Shown here: piece after piece, positions 1 through 8,449 of the stretch
Numbering within the stretch: position 1 is the first letter of the stretch
Layout: every line of letters begins with the position of its first letter
DNA from: Actinomyces graevenitzii C83
Lineage (GTDB): Bacteria; Actinomycetota; Actinomycetes; Actinomycetales; Actinomycetaceae
DNA length: 64,000 bases
Reading direction: 5' to 3'
Assembly (NCBI RefSeq): GCF_000239695.1
Contig: NZ_JH470338.1
Coordinates: 397,849-461,848 of the forward strand
The notes under the pieces: model-generated
The model's database searches: none
Told to the model about the DNA's origin: nothing
The model's input: only the letters and a program-made list of their open reading frames with translations
Made by a program: the position numbers and the translations under genes

Positions 1-1311
1 ACATTCCAGCGAACAGTAAAGCTTTTGTTTGGGCCGCATATTGTCTGGGTAGGGTTAGGTGCGTTGCTGCTTAGCGGGTCCACGGTTGCTTTTGCGCTTA
101 CGGTAGCTCAAAACAATCTGCACTCTGAGATTGTGGGAGTTTCACTAGGTTGCATACTGGCCGCAGTGCTTGGTTCTATCATCTTTTTTGGGGCACTTTA
201 TCGAGCGCCAATTACTAGATTGACTGCGCTACATGAGCGGCTTGTCTATAGGCTTGACCAATTCGCGTCTCCTAGAACTAGTGGTGCGGTTGTGGGGAGG
301 CTAGGGGAAGATTTCTCTGATTTACAAATGTCTGTGCCTGGCGCTGTGGGGTCAGTATTTTTAGTTTGGGTGCAGTCTGCTCTGCTTATTGCTGGTGCTG
401 TGGCCGGCGCGCCCCTCTTCATAGTTGTAGTTTGTGCGGTAGCTCCACTTGCTTGGCTTGTTGGGCGTCAGGGTTCTAAATGGATTCTTCCGGCGTCGAC
501 GGCGTGTGCTAACGCGCGCGGGGAATTTATTGGGGTGGTTGGTGCGCAGGCTAGCGCCCATACTGCGCCGGTTAGTGTTGGTCTGCGTCAAGCAGGAGAG
601 CGTGCCTATGTTGATTTGGAAACCAGCTATGTTGCTAGCTCTATTCAGTTAGCTGATGCCTACGCGCTTCGTAGCGGACTTATTCAATTGCTTGTATTGA
701 CTTTGAAAATCTCTGCGGTTCTTCTAGTTTCACTGAGCGGTGGAGCTAGCGTATTGATAGCTCCTGCGGCCGTGATTTATTTTGCGTTGACCTTGTCATC
801 TGGCTTGCAGTCTGTGGTGGAGACATTACAGGAAGTGGGAGTGGTCAGTTTGACGGCTGAGCGTGTGAGGATGCTTGAAGAATTTCAAACAAAACGTTCC
901 CAGGTTCGGGTCCGTCATGCTGAGTTGGAACAGTTGAAGAGTCTTATTGATTCAGGTTGTTCTTTAATCGCTTTGATTGGGCCAACTGGTGCTGGAAAAT
1001 CTGTCATGCTTGATGTCCTTTACCGTAACTATGGCGAGGATAAAGTTACGGTTATCCCTGAGGTAGATCCGTTAGCTGTTGAAGTATCTGACTTAAGCGG
1101 GTTAGAGCTTGCGCGTTCTGTGCTAGAAGATGGTGCCTGGCAGCTTGTTTTACTTGACGAGACTTTGAAGGGGCTTAACCCTGTTGAAGAACGTAGTGAG
1201 ATAGAGTCAATGAAGCAGGTTTTAGACCGTACTGGTAAGCAAGCTGTGGTTGTACTCCACTCACGTTCTAACCTTGATTGTTTCGAGACAGTAGTGAACA
1301 TTGGGGAGTGA
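1..1311 (+). CDS. ABC transporter permease/ATPase, CydC/CydD-like, 5' end outside window
   Basis: The reading frame is open from base 1, so the gene starts upstream of the window; the TTG at 25 is probably internal. The product has hydrophobic membrane segments (about residues 8-60, 105-145 and 215-265, counted from the TTG) followed by a short nucleotide-binding domain. Walker A GPTGAGKS is at 319-326 and Walker B LVLLDE ends near 379, with a signature-like stretch DLSGLELARSVL just before it. Walker A and B are only about 50 residues apart; about 100 is usual, so the helical subdomain is largely missing. Layout resembles the membrane-plus-ATPase exporters of the CydC/CydD (thiol exporter) group, usually heterodimers, so the partner is probably upstream. 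Family level is well supported; the substrate is not known. Confidence 0.65.
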   Translation, partial: TFQRTVKLLFGPHIVWVGLGALLLSGSTVAFALTVAQNNLHSEIVGVSLGCILAAVLGSIIFFGALYRAPITRLTALHERLVYRLDQFASPRTSGAVVGRLGEDFSDLQMSVPGAVGSVFLVWVQSALLIAGAVAGAPLFIVVVCAVAPLAWLVGRQGSKWILPASTACANARGEFIGVVGAQASAHTAPVSVGLRQAGERAYVDLETSYVASSIQLADAYALRSGLIQLLVLTLKISAVLLVSLSGGASVLIAPAAVIYFALTLSSGLQSVVETLQEVGVVSLTAERVRMLEEFQTKRSQVRVRHAELEQLKSLIDSGCSLIALIGPTGAGKSVMLDVLYRNYGEDKVTVIPEVDPLAVEVSDLSGLELARSVLEDGAWQLVLLDETLKGLNPVEERSEIESMKQVLDRTGKQAVVVLHSRSNLDCFETVVNIGE

Positions 1312-1338
1312 ACTAGGTTTTAGCTGAATACGTTGTAA

Positions 1339-1381
1339 AAGGTGAGTCCCTAGACATCGTCCAGGGACTCACCTTGTTTTT
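1339..1381. terminator. Bidirectional rho-independent terminator
   Basis: A perfect 13-bp stem (1339-1351 with 1363-1375) and an 11-nt loop are followed by a T run on the plus strand and preceded by an A run, giving a T tract on the minus strand. It lies between two convergent genes and serves both. Confidence 0.9.
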
Positions 1382-1395
1382 AGGCTAAGGCCTGG

Positions 1396-1932
1396 TTAGG
1401 CCTTGATTTCATAGGTAACGGTCAGCTCGGCTCGCGCCAAGGTATGTGACAGCGCGTGGAAAGCCACAGCTGCGATTGAAGTGTCACCATCAAGTTCCAG
1501 TGTGGGCACATCCAAGGCATAGACCGTGAAGATATAGCGGTGCGGGCCATCTCCGGCAGGTGGGTAAGGGCCATAGTAGGCCCAGGTGCCCGAGTCGTTA
1601 CGGGCGTGGAAGCAAGCACCTTCCAAGAAAAGATCGCTGCGGCCCACATTTTGCGCCAAATATGGAGTGGCGACGTCGATATCAAGCACCACCCAGTGCC
1701 ACCAACCTGAAGGTGTGGGTGCGTCAGGGTCAAAGCAGGTCACTACAAAAGACTGGGTCTGCTCGGGGTAACCATGCCACGCCAAGGCGGGGGAGATATT
1801 CTCATGCGGGGCAGCAAACTTATCTGCTAGAGGTTTGCCATCTTCCATGTCCTGGCTAGTGATAGTGAAAGTAGCCGGAACTTTAGGTAGTAAATCGTAT
1901 GGGTAGGGGGCTCGAGGGCGAGTTAAATCCAT
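1396..1932 (-). CDS. YbhB/YbcL (PEBP) family protein
   Basis: This 178-residue soluble protein belongs to the phosphatidylethanolamine-binding protein (Raf kinase inhibitor-like) family. Seen directly are the family's two ligand-site motifs: DPDAPTPSGWWHWVV around residues 68-82 and GPYPPAGDGPHRYIF near 120-134. Length matches bacterial YbhB-type proteins. No signal peptide is visible, so it is probably cytoplasmic. The start is supported by AGGAGAG a few bases upstream of the ATG at 1932. It follows the PAP2-SDR pair on the same strand with a 45-bp gap and may be co-transcribed. The biochemical role of bacterial members is poorly defined, so no specific substrate is assigned. Confidence 0.9.
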   Translation of the reverse strand: MDLTRPRAPYPYDLLPKVPATFTITSQDMEDGKPLADKFAAPHENISPALAWHGYPEQTQSFVVTCFDPDAPTPSGWWHWVVLDIDVATPYLAQNVGRSDLFLEGACFHARNDSGTWAYYGPYPPAGDGPHRYIFTVYALDVPTLELDGDTSIAAVAFHALSHTLARAELTVTYEIKA

Positions 1933-1977
1933 GTTCTCTCCTGGTTGAGTCTGGAGGTAAGCCGGAGGAAATCGGTT

Positions 1978-2700
1978 TCAGTTTTTAGGCAGGTCAGAGG
2001 GGCGGATATGTAGATCCTCAATAGTGGCATCAAGCGGCATATCTACAGCCAGGCGGATAGCTTTAGCCACCGAGGCAGCCTGCATATGGTCGGCGGCGCA
2101 GTAATCCCTGCCCTTGCCAGACCCGGCGGTTACCCCTAAGTTGTGTAGGCGCTGCTGCATAGCAGTGTCGGTGCGACCAGGGTAAATAGTGGTGACGCGG
2201 ATATGACCACGCTCTTCTTCGCGCAGTGCATCAGCTAGCGCCCGCAGACCATGCTTGGCGGCGCAATATAGACCTTGACCAGGCCATACGCGTGTGCCCG
2301 CACCAGAATTTAGCATCACCACTAAACCGTGAGCTTCACGCAAAGCTGGCAGCAGCAGGGTGGTTAGCTGAGCTGGGGCCACCAGATCCAAATCCAGTAC
2401 CTGGCGCCACTGCGAAACGCTGAGCTCTTCGAGCCTTCCAGCAGCTTCCACCCCGGCACTGTTAACCAGTACGTCCAGGCGCTTAAGACCTAGCTCGCTT
2501 ACAGCCTTAGCTACTGCCTCGGCGTCGCTAAGATCCACAGAAACTGCCTGGGCGCTGGGTAGTGAAGCCACCAAATCGTCTAGGCGCTGACGGTTCCTGG
2601 CTAGCGCAATAATATGGTGATCGGCTGCTAGTGCCTGGACAGTGGCTAGGCCAATGCCGCTGGTGGCGCCGGTGATCAGGGCGATTGGAAGAGTGCTCAT
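1978..2700 (-). CDS. Short-chain dehydrogenase/reductase
   Basis: A 240-residue NAD(P)-dependent oxidoreductase of the classical SDR family. The Rossmann motif TGATSGIG is near the N-terminus, an NSAG motif follows at mid-protein, and the catalytic Ser (LNSGAG) and Tyr-x3-Lys (YCAAK) are present, so the enzyme should be active. I place the start at the ATG at 2700, directly before STLPIALITG. The frame continues upstream to 2793 but only through the end of the neighbouring gene and adds no family sequence. The ATG overlaps the stop of the upstream PAP2 gene in an ATGA, indicating translational coupling. The substrate cannot be read from the sequence. Confidence 0.9.
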   Translation of the reverse strand: MSTLPIALITGATSGIGLATVQALAADHHIIALARNRQRLDDLVASLPSAQAVSVDLSDAEAVAKAVSELGLKRLDVLVNSAGVEAAGRLEELSVSQWRQVLDLDLVAPAQLTTLLLPALREAHGLVVMLNSGAGTRVWPGQGLYCAAKHGLRALADALREEERGHIRVTTIYPGRTDTAMQQRLHNLGVTAGSGKGRDYCAADHMQAASVAKAIRLAVDMPLDATIEDLHIRPSDLPKN

Positions 2701-3371
2701 GTCGTAGAGTTTTTCTGGAACGGGTTTACTACTAGCGCGGCCCAGGGGGCTAGTAACTGCACCAACATAATTATCAGTGCGGCCACCAGCCAACCACCTA
2801 ACAGATCTGTGGGCCAGTGATAACCCAAGTATATGCGGCTATAGGCAACCGCTAAAGCCACCATCCAAGGTAATACGTAAAGAACTGACAAAGCTACTTT
2901 GCCAAGCGGGGTTTGCCAGCGTTTAGGCCAAAAAGTAGCGATCAAGAAACTTAGCAAGGCTGCAAACACTAAGCTGCACAGGGTGTGTCCAGAAGGAAAA
3001 GACATGCTGTGCTCAGGTACCCCCAACAGCTGAGCGCGCGGCGGTCGTTCGCGCCCCACCAGTGCTTTCAAACTCATATTCACACCCGAGGAAACCGCCA
3101 TAGTGGCACTAATTAAAATAGCCATGCGCCACTGCTTGGCAGCCAGCAGGGCCAGGCAGATCAAAATCGTGGCCACAGTCAAAGTAAGCGTATTACCCAA
3201 GACGGTGATAGCTGTGTAGACACGTGTAGCGGTGTGGGTGCGTGAAGCCAAAGCCCAGTTGCGTACGGAATAATCCAATTTAGATAGGTAACCAACCAAA
3301 ACCAGAGTTATCAGAGCTAGACAGGCTACTAGCGGTGTGGTGATAACCGAATTGCAACTAGGGCGTATCAT
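2697..3371 (-). CDS. PAP2-superfamily membrane phosphatase
   Basis: A 224-residue integral membrane protein with the three signature blocks of type 2 phosphatidic acid phosphatases: a K-x6-RP block (KALVGRERP), PSGHT, and SRIYLGYHWPTDLLGG, with catalytic His residues in the second and third. About six hydrophobic segments are visible. Such proteins dephosphorylate phosphatidic acid, phosphatidylglycerophosphate or undecaprenyl pyrophosphate at the membrane; the sequence alone does not choose among these. It is first in an operon with the SDR gene, overlapping it by 4 bp. Confidence 0.9.
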   Translation of the reverse strand: MIRPSCNSVITTPLVACLALITLVLVGYLSKLDYSVRNWALASRTHTATRVYTAITVLGNTLTLTVATILICLALLAAKQWRMAILISATMAVSSGVNMSLKALVGRERPPRAQLLGVPEHSMSFPSGHTLCSLVFAALLSFLIATFWPKRWQTPLGKVALSVLYVLPWMVALAVAYSRIYLGYHWPTDLLGGWLVAALIIMLVQLLAPWAALVVNPFQKNSTT

Positions 3372-3481
3372 TTGTTAACCTTCTAAGGGTGGGGGATGAA
3401 GGTGCACTTAGGGGGTGCGCCATAAGTTTAGGGCACAAAATCTCTAGTTTTTCCACTTTTGCCAGTTAAGGGTCCAAATTC

Positions 3482-3511
3482 CCGACATTTGCCAAGCTAG
3501 TGCAATACAAT
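3482..3511 (+). promoter_or_regulatory. Candidate promoter for a leaderless mRNA
   Basis: A -10-like TACAAT at 3506-3511 lies only 7 bases before the ATG at 3519, and no Shine-Dalgarno sequence is present. A weak -35-like GACA is about 17-18 bp upstream. This would place transcription start at or next to the ATG, as is common in actinobacteria. Inference from spacing only. Confidence 0.35.
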
Positions 3512-3518
3512 CGCAAGT

Positions 3519-4043
3519 ATGTTTAAGCCTATTGCAACTGCATCAGTAATGGCGCTGATCTGCGCATCTGTCTTAACTGGTTGCAGCTCAGGAACCCCTA
3601 AGGCCGGAACCATTAACACACAGCCAGCCTCCGATGGCTGCGCTGCCATGGATAAGGTGTACGTCAGCGCCCTTAAAGAATCTAGTACCGGTAAGACTTT
3701 TAGCTCACTGCCTAAGGATGCTTCCCCAGAAGTTAAACAAGCCTCCTGGCAAGCCTTCACGGTTACTTTAAATACGGATTATCGCGCGAAGTTTACTAAA
3801 GCTGCAGCTAAAGACAAGACTGCCCAAGCCGCCCTGGGGGCGCTGGGTACCTACGCGACACTTTCTGCCCAAATTAGCGACGGCAAGCTAAGCGAGTTCG
3901 CTAACCCCACCCAAGCTGAGGCAGATCTAAAGATTGGTCGCACCCCCACCCCTAACCCCACCTATGTGCAGGCGGTTAATAAGCTGGCCGATGCTGGCGC
4001 AACCCTAGCTAAATGCATGCCGCACTGGCCAGTAGCCTTCTAG
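3519..4043 (+). CDS. Hypothetical secreted lipoprotein
   Basis: A 174-residue protein with a typical lipoprotein signal: short basic start, hydrophobic segment and lipobox LTGC at residues 19-22, so Cys22 should be lipidated and the protein anchored to the outer face of the membrane. The mature part is Ala/Thr/Lys-rich and probably helical, with two further cysteines (near 43 and 168) that could form a disulfide. I do not recognise a family. It stands alone, head to head with the PAP2 gene and convergent with the cell-wall hydrolase gene. No ribosome binding site is visible (see the leaderless promoter candidate). Confidence 0.75.
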   Translation: MFKPIATASVMALICASVLTGCSSGTPKAGTINTQPASDGCAAMDKVYVSALKESSTGKTFSSLPKDASPEVKQASWQAFTVTLNTDYRAKFTKAAAKDKTAQAALGALGTYATLSAQISDGKLSEFANPTQAEADLKIGRTPTPNPTYVQAVNKLADAGATLAKCMPHWPVAF

Positions 4044-4217
4044 ACGCTGTCAGGTGTCTGGTTTTCAGAGGCTGGCTTTCCAGTCAGCACCAGGCTGAAG
4101 TTTCTGGATTACCAGCTTTGCGTGACTGGTAGCCTTCTAGACGGACTTGGGCTTTAGATAGCACCAATCCCTAAGGTCACTAACTAGCAGGCTCACTAAC
4201 TAGTTAGTCCCAGCCAC

Positions 4218-4256
4218 AAAAAATCGCCCGCCTAAGTCACGAAACTAGGCGGGCGA
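4218..4256 (-). terminator. Terminator of the NlpC/P60 gene
   Basis: A 10-bp G+C-rich stem (4224-4233 with 4247-4256) is followed on the minus strand by six T residues (A run 4218-4223), 34 bp beyond the stop codon at 4290. Confidence 0.85.
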
Positions 4257-4289
4257 CGTCGTCGTAAACAATACGACTAAAGGTGCTGT

Positions 4290-6254
4290 TTACGGGAAGG
4301 GACGCACCACCTGGCTGGCAATATTGCCCCAACCATAAGAGACCGTAATGTGCTCAATGCGGGCGGGCCTACCCATCCAGTCGGTGTGAATTACCTGGTC
4401 GTCACCGAGATAGATAGCTACGTGGGTAACCACTCCGTCGGTGGTGTAGAAAATCAGGTCACCGCGTTGGCGTGCAGACAGCGGCACATGCTGGAAATTA
4501 GAGTATTTGTAAAGTTCCTGCGAAGTACGGTAGCTAGGCCAACCATGCTTGACCACATTGATCGGCTGCGGATCCATACCAGCGTGGTAAAGCGCCTGCA
4601 AAGTAAGGCCCGAGCAGTCATAACCCAAACCGTAAGGACCAGCCCCGCCCCAAGTGTAGGAAGAACCGCGCTGGTTGTAGGCGTAGCCGATCATGGCCTC
4701 AATGCGCTCTGAACGCGTGGCGGAAATAGACACCGGGGCGGCCTGATACTGGTCTACATACCAGCTGTAACCGGTTTGCATAGCGTCCCAAGTGGTCTTA
4801 TCAACAACACCGGTCTGGCTTAACCCCATGCGGCGCTGGAAAGAACGCACCGCAGTTTGGAACGCTCCATCAACACTGGCCAGTTTAGTGGAGTACCACA
4901 AACCCAAACGCTGCTGCACAATGCGCACCTTCACCCCATTCATGCCATAGGTGAGGGTATTAGTTTGACTGCCAAGTGAAGTGATCGACTGGCTGGGCTG
5001 GAGGTAACCGCCGGGGGCGGTGTAACCAATCCACTTACCCGAAGGCAAGAAGCGGTAAGTTGTACCGTTAATTACCGTGTTGCCGGTGACGTAGTTGCCG
5101 GTGGCCGGGTTGAAGTAGTACCAGTCTGAGCCGTCTTTAACCCAGCCTGAAGTTACCCGGGCGCCGTCGCTACCATACAAATGCCAGGTGCCGCCCACCT
5201 TAAGCCAGCCAACATAGGCCGCGCCTGAGGACTGCATGAAATATTCTTTGCCGCCCACCTTGAGCGGGCCCACATGCATCACGGTGGTGGAGGGGTCTAG
5301 GTAGTACCACTTACCGCCATCCTTGAGCCAGCCAAGCACTGCGGCGCCAGTGGACTTGTCGTAGTAGTGCCACACACCGTTGTGCTTGGTCCAGCCGGTG
5401 GCCATATCCCCGGTTAGGCCGTAGAAGTAGTAGTACTTGCCCGAGAGGTTAATTTGTCCCTGGAGCATAACCCCGGTGGCAGGGTCTAGGTAGTAGCGGC
5501 GGCCGCTGACAGTGATCCAGCCGGTTACTCGAGCGCCAGAGCCGGAGAGGAAATACCAGTCTTTGTCTAGCTTCAGCCAGCCGCTGGCTAGGTAGCCGTC
5601 AGCTTTGAAGTAGTAGACGGTGCCTTGAACGCGCAGCCACTGGGATTTGGGCCAAGTCCCGTCAGAGTTGCGCCACCACCAGCCCTTGGGATCCTTTAGC
5701 CAGTAACCTTTGGGGTCGGCGTCAGGGATATTCGGTAGGTCTGTGCGCGGCGGGGTAATCGCAGCTGAGCCAGGTGACTTAGTGGCCGAGCCTGTAGGGG
5801 TAGCCGAGGCAGCTGGGGCGCTTGGCTTAGCGCCAGGTTGCTGGCCGGGGTTAGGTTGTGGGTCAGCTGGCTGAGATGGATCAGCCGGTTTGCCAGGAGA
5901 TGGGTTGCCAGGAGATGGGTTGCCGGGGGAGGGCTGAGCGGGGTTAGGCTGGCCTGGGCTAGGTTGGCCTGGGTTAGGTTGGCCGGGGGCGGCACTTTCC
6001 GAAGGGGCCGGAGCCACTGGCTGTGAGGGAGAAGCCCCTGGAGTGGTGGGCTCAGCCGAGGGCGTGGCTCCCGACGACGGCTGGCTGGTCTCTTGGCCTG
6101 GCGCTGGAGCTAGAGGCTGCTGCGCCGTAGTACCTACGTTAGCGGCCTGAGCTGGGGCGGTAGAGACAGTTGTTAAACCGCCTGCCGCGCCCATAGACAA
6201 GGCCAGGCTTAACGCGATGCACCAGCGACGATGCCGGTAAAAGTCTGACTTCAT
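4290..6254 (-). CDS. Secreted NlpC/P60 cell-wall endopeptidase with choline-binding-type repeats
   Basis: A 654-residue exported peptidoglycan hydrolase. Domains in order: signal peptide 1-38 (cleavage probably after AQA), a Pro/Ser/Gln-rich linker about 45-175 with NPGQPSPGQP-type repeats, about ten 20-residue cell-wall-binding repeats (GWLKxxGxWYYLDP pattern) about 184-410, a PG_binding_1 domain about 430-495, and a C-terminal NlpC/P60 peptidase 510-654. The catalytic Cys547 (YDCSGL), His611 (THVAIYL) and a third polar residue near His623 are all present. The repeat type is best known from choline- and glucan-binding proteins of Firmicutes; its presence here may reflect transfer. It should cleave D-Glu-diaminopimelate-type stem peptide bonds at the cell surface. 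It is monocistronic with a good terminator. Confidence 0.92.
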   Translation of the reverse strand: MKSDFYRHRRWCIALSLALSMGAAGGLTTVSTAPAQAANVGTTAQQPLAPAPGQETSQPSSGATPSAEPTTPGASPSQPVAPAPSESAAPGQPNPGQPSPGQPNPAQPSPGNPSPGNPSPGKPADPSQPADPQPNPGQQPGAKPSAPAASATPTGSATKSPGSAAITPPRTDLPNIPDADPKGYWLKDPKGWWWRNSDGTWPKSQWLRVQGTVYYFKADGYLASGWLKLDKDWYFLSGSGARVTGWITVSGRRYYLDPATGVMLQGQINLSGKYYYFYGLTGDMATGWTKHNGVWHYYDKSTGAAVLGWLKDGGKWYYLDPSTTVMHVGPLKVGGKEYFMQSSGAAYVGWLKVGGTWHLYGSDGARVTSGWVKDGSDWYYFNPATGNYVTGNTVINGTTYRFLPSGKWIGYTAPGGYLQPSQSITSLGSQTNTLTYGMNGVKVRIVQQRLGLWYSTKLASVDGAFQTAVRSFQRRMGLSQTGVVDKTTWDAMQTGYSWYVDQYQAAPVSISATRSERIEAMIGYAYNQRGSSYTWGGAGPYGLGYDCSGLTLQALYHAGMDPQPINVVKHGWPSYRTSQELYKYSNFQHVPLSARQRGDLIFYTTDGVVTHVAIYLGDDQVIHTDWMGRPARIEHITVSYGWGNIASQVVRPFP

Positions 6255-6375
6255 GGTGATTCCTGTGGAGTATGGAATTAGTGAGCTTGGAGCTGCAACT
6301 ACATTGTGGTTCTGGACGATGGTGGATACCTACATAGTATGCCCAAACTAAAATTTGTGTGACAGCTTGGCACAG

Positions 6376-6446
6376 ATACAGGCAAAATCGTCCCTTCCCT
6401 ATAAAAATACAGCGGAAAATCATGTGCAACGGACGATTTTGTATGT
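6376..6446. repeat. Dispersed palindromic repeat, copy A
   Basis: Imperfect inverted repeat with arms around 6384-6398 and 6425-6440 (core AAAATCGTCC / GGACGATTTT). Read on the minus strand, its outer flank GATTTTGCCTGTAT is shared with copies B and C. It lies about 130 bp upstream of the hydrolase start. Confidence 0.8.
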
Positions 6447-6462
6447 AAATAACCGGGTAAAA

Positions 6463-6478
6463 ATTTGACTGGTCAAAT
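6463..6478. promoter_or_regulatory. 16-bp palindrome, possible operator
   Basis: ATTTGAC-TG-GTCAAAT has perfect 7-bp arms. It lies about 210 bp upstream of the cell-wall hydrolase start and next to palindromic repeat A. No promoter can be assigned, so the operator role is inference. Confidence 0.35.
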
Positions 6479-6572
6479 ACTGGACAATTTAGGTCGAATG
6501 TTGGGAAATTGGTCAGGCAGATTCCTTAGGGAAGTAGGGGAGAGTGAGCTTTGTCTAGAGAAGTGTAGGCAA

Positions 6573-6670
6573 AATGCGAAGGAAGTGCGGGAAAGCGTAG
6601 GAAAGCGTAGGGAAGCGTAGGGAAGCGCAGGGGAGTGCGGGAAAGGGCGGGGAAATGGGGAGAAGCAGGG
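6573..6670. repeat. Purine-rich tandem repeat with 10-bp period
   Basis: About nine degenerate units of the type GGAAGCGTAG follow each other with an exact 10-bp period. The plus strand is almost entirely purine with regularly spaced C/T. Two to four central units are nearly identical. It lies in the 778-bp gap between the AI-2E exporter and the cell-wall hydrolase. Confidence 0.85.
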
Positions 6671-6778
6671 CGCAAGCTTTTGTTTAGACAAGTGGGCATA
6701 AGCTGCAGCCTTGCCGCGACATATGACTATTAAATCCTTAGGAACTGGGGGAGTGCGCAAGCAGAGGAGCCATAGAGG

Positions 6779-6907
6779 TTGGTTCTTGCCGATGCTCGAC
6801 TTTTGCTGGTGTGTCTGGCGTTAATCAGTATTGGCTTTATTGGGGCGGTTACCTGCCAGCCAACGCCGGTTACTGGCAGTAGGGGCCGACGGCGTCGTCG
6901 TAGTTAG
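6779..6907 (+). CDS. Possible 42-residue membrane or lipoprotein-like peptide
   Basis: A TTG start preceded by AGAGGAG at 9 bp spacing opens a 42-codon frame. The product has one strongly hydrophobic segment (residues 8-24) ending in a lipobox-like GAVTC and a basic tail of five arginines. I do not recognise it. A TTG start and chance hydrophobicity make this uncertain. The rest of the 6255-7032 gap holds only the repeats listed separately. Confidence 0.3.
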   Translation: MVLADARLLLVCLALISIGFIGAVTCQPTPVTGSRGRRRRRS

Positions 6908-6960
6908 CTGCGAAAGTTTCAGGAGAGTGGGGGTGTAAGTACTGCAACCGTTACAAATAC

Positions 6961-7030
6961 TGAAAAATCGTCCGTTGCCTATAAAACCCCACGGAAAAAT
7001 TATAGGCGACGGACGATTTTGCCTGTATTT
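6961..7030. repeat. Dispersed palindromic repeat, copy B
   Basis: Arms 6964-6983 and 7001-7020 match at 19 of 20 positions, with a 17-nt loop. It begins 3 bp after the stop of the AI-2E exporter gene, and on the minus strand the hairpin is followed by T-rich sequence, so it could also act as that gene's terminator. Best preserved of the three copies. Confidence 0.9.
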
Positions 7031-7032
7031 GA

Positions 7033-8364
7033 CTATTCGATAGCTTCTAAATCTTCAGCAACTTTTTGATTTAGCTTAGCTATATCCTCATCATCCAATG
7101 GTGTGTCACGCACATGCAGCTCAGAATATACCGCCCATGCCACACTGACCAGGGGCACAGCAATTACCGCACCCAGCAAACCGGCGGAGAATGAGCCGGC
7201 AGCCACTGCAATACCTACTACCACCGGGTGCAAGGAAACCTGCTTGCCCATAATTAGCGGCTGCAAAATGTGCCCCTCAAACTGACCGATTGCGGCCACA
7301 CCAATACCCACCAGCAAGAACTTGCCGATACCGCCAGAAGCCAAGCCCACCAGCATGGCCACAAACATGGCAATTGGCGCACCCACCATCGGAATAAAAG
7401 CACCCATAAACACCAGCACACCCAGGGGAGCGGCCAAAGGCACCGCAATCATTTGCAAAAAGATTGCAGCAAAAATTCCATCAGTTAATGCCACCATCAT
7501 GGTTCCACGCACATAACCGGAGAAAGTGAACCAGCCGGCGCTAGCGGCGCGGTGAGTACGGTAACGACGCTCTTCGGGTAATTCATTTAAGAACCAACGC
7601 CACATGTTTTTACCCGAACCCAGGAAAAAGATTGCCGTAAACAATGCCAAAGCCAACACAGCCATAACCTCACCCAGTGCAGAAGCATTAGATAATAGCT
7701 GTTCGGCCAGGGAAGGCGCGTTAGAACGCAAATATGCCTGCCCCCTATCCAGGGCCGCATTTACCTGCATATTCAAGTCATGCTGAGAAATATGGAAAGG
7801 TAAAGGACCGTGCTCAAGAAAGTCCACAATCGTGTGCGCACCATTAGTAAATTGCTGCGCTAGGGAATCCCATTGGCCCGTTACAGAGGTAATCACATAA
7901 GTGAACATGGCACCTACAATGCCCAACACCGTCAATAATCCTAAGAATGTGGCAGGATAGCGCGGCAGCACCTTGTTATAAAGCTTAACAATGGGGTGCA
8001 AAATAGCGGTAATAACTAGCGCTAAAAAGACACCAATAAAAACCGGGACAATCTTTGAGGTGGCAAAAATAATCACCCACACGATTGCCAATACGCCCAA
8101 AATAAGCCAGGAACTAAGCCCTGCGCGTACCAGCCATTCAGGCAAGAGAGCTAGGCCGCTTTGTTTCTCTGTTTGTGCCGGCTTGGCCAGCACATACGTG
8201 GTAGGGATCGGTGGCATCTGTGGCTCGTTTTGACGCGAGTCCATAAAACGCCGATGCTGCTCGCGGGCCTTGCGTATGGCCCCAGCCGTGTTAGTCACCC
8301 AACGATGCTGGGTGAGAATTGGTTTTTGCGGTTGTGTTTCTTTGTGCTCAGAGTTCTCAGCCAT
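7033..8364 (-). CDS. AI-2E family transporter (UPF0118)
   Basis: A 443-residue polytopic membrane protein of the AI-2E transporter/PerM family. A cytoplasmic N-terminal tail of about 80 residues is followed by paired hydrophobic segments (about 85-130 and 150-170), a long soluble loop rich in Gln/Asn/His (about 175-225), and a second cluster of membrane segments (235-410) with the family's Gly/Pro-rich turns (GAFIPMVGAPIAM). Length is slightly above the usual 350-400 because of the tails. Family members export small molecules or ions; the name does not establish autoinducer-2 transport. RBS-like GAGG precedes the ATG. Divergent from the mutarotase gene. Confidence 0.88.
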   Translation of the reverse strand: MAENSEHKETQPQKPILTQHRWVTNTAGAIRKAREQHRRFMDSRQNEPQMPPIPTTYVLAKPAQTEKQSGLALLPEWLVRAGLSSWLILGVLAIVWVIIFATSKIVPVFIGVFLALVITAILHPIVKLYNKVLPRYPATFLGLLTVLGIVGAMFTYVITSVTGQWDSLAQQFTNGAHTIVDFLEHGPLPFHISQHDLNMQVNAALDRGQAYLRSNAPSLAEQLLSNASALGEVMAVLALALFTAIFFLGSGKNMWRWFLNELPEERRYRTHRAASAGWFTFSGYVRGTMMVALTDGIFAAIFLQMIAVPLAAPLGVLVFMGAFIPMVGAPIAMFVAMLVGLASGGIGKFLLVGIGVAAIGQFEGHILQPLIMGKQVSLHPVVVGIAVAAGSFSAGLLGAVIAVPLVSVAWAVYSELHVRDTPLDDEDIAKLNQKVAEDLEAIE

Positions 8365-8449
8365 GCCAGCCTCTAGTTGCTAATAAATCTTGGCGGTTCG
8401 TTTGCTGAAACTGCCCCTTAACAGCCCCAATCTTACTAACGTGGTAGGT

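Noticed and set aside
6473-6760. Minus-strand 95-codon frame across the purine repeat
   Set aside because: It is produced by the 10-bp repeat (Phe/Pro/Ser-rich) and has no ribosome binding site or family sequence.
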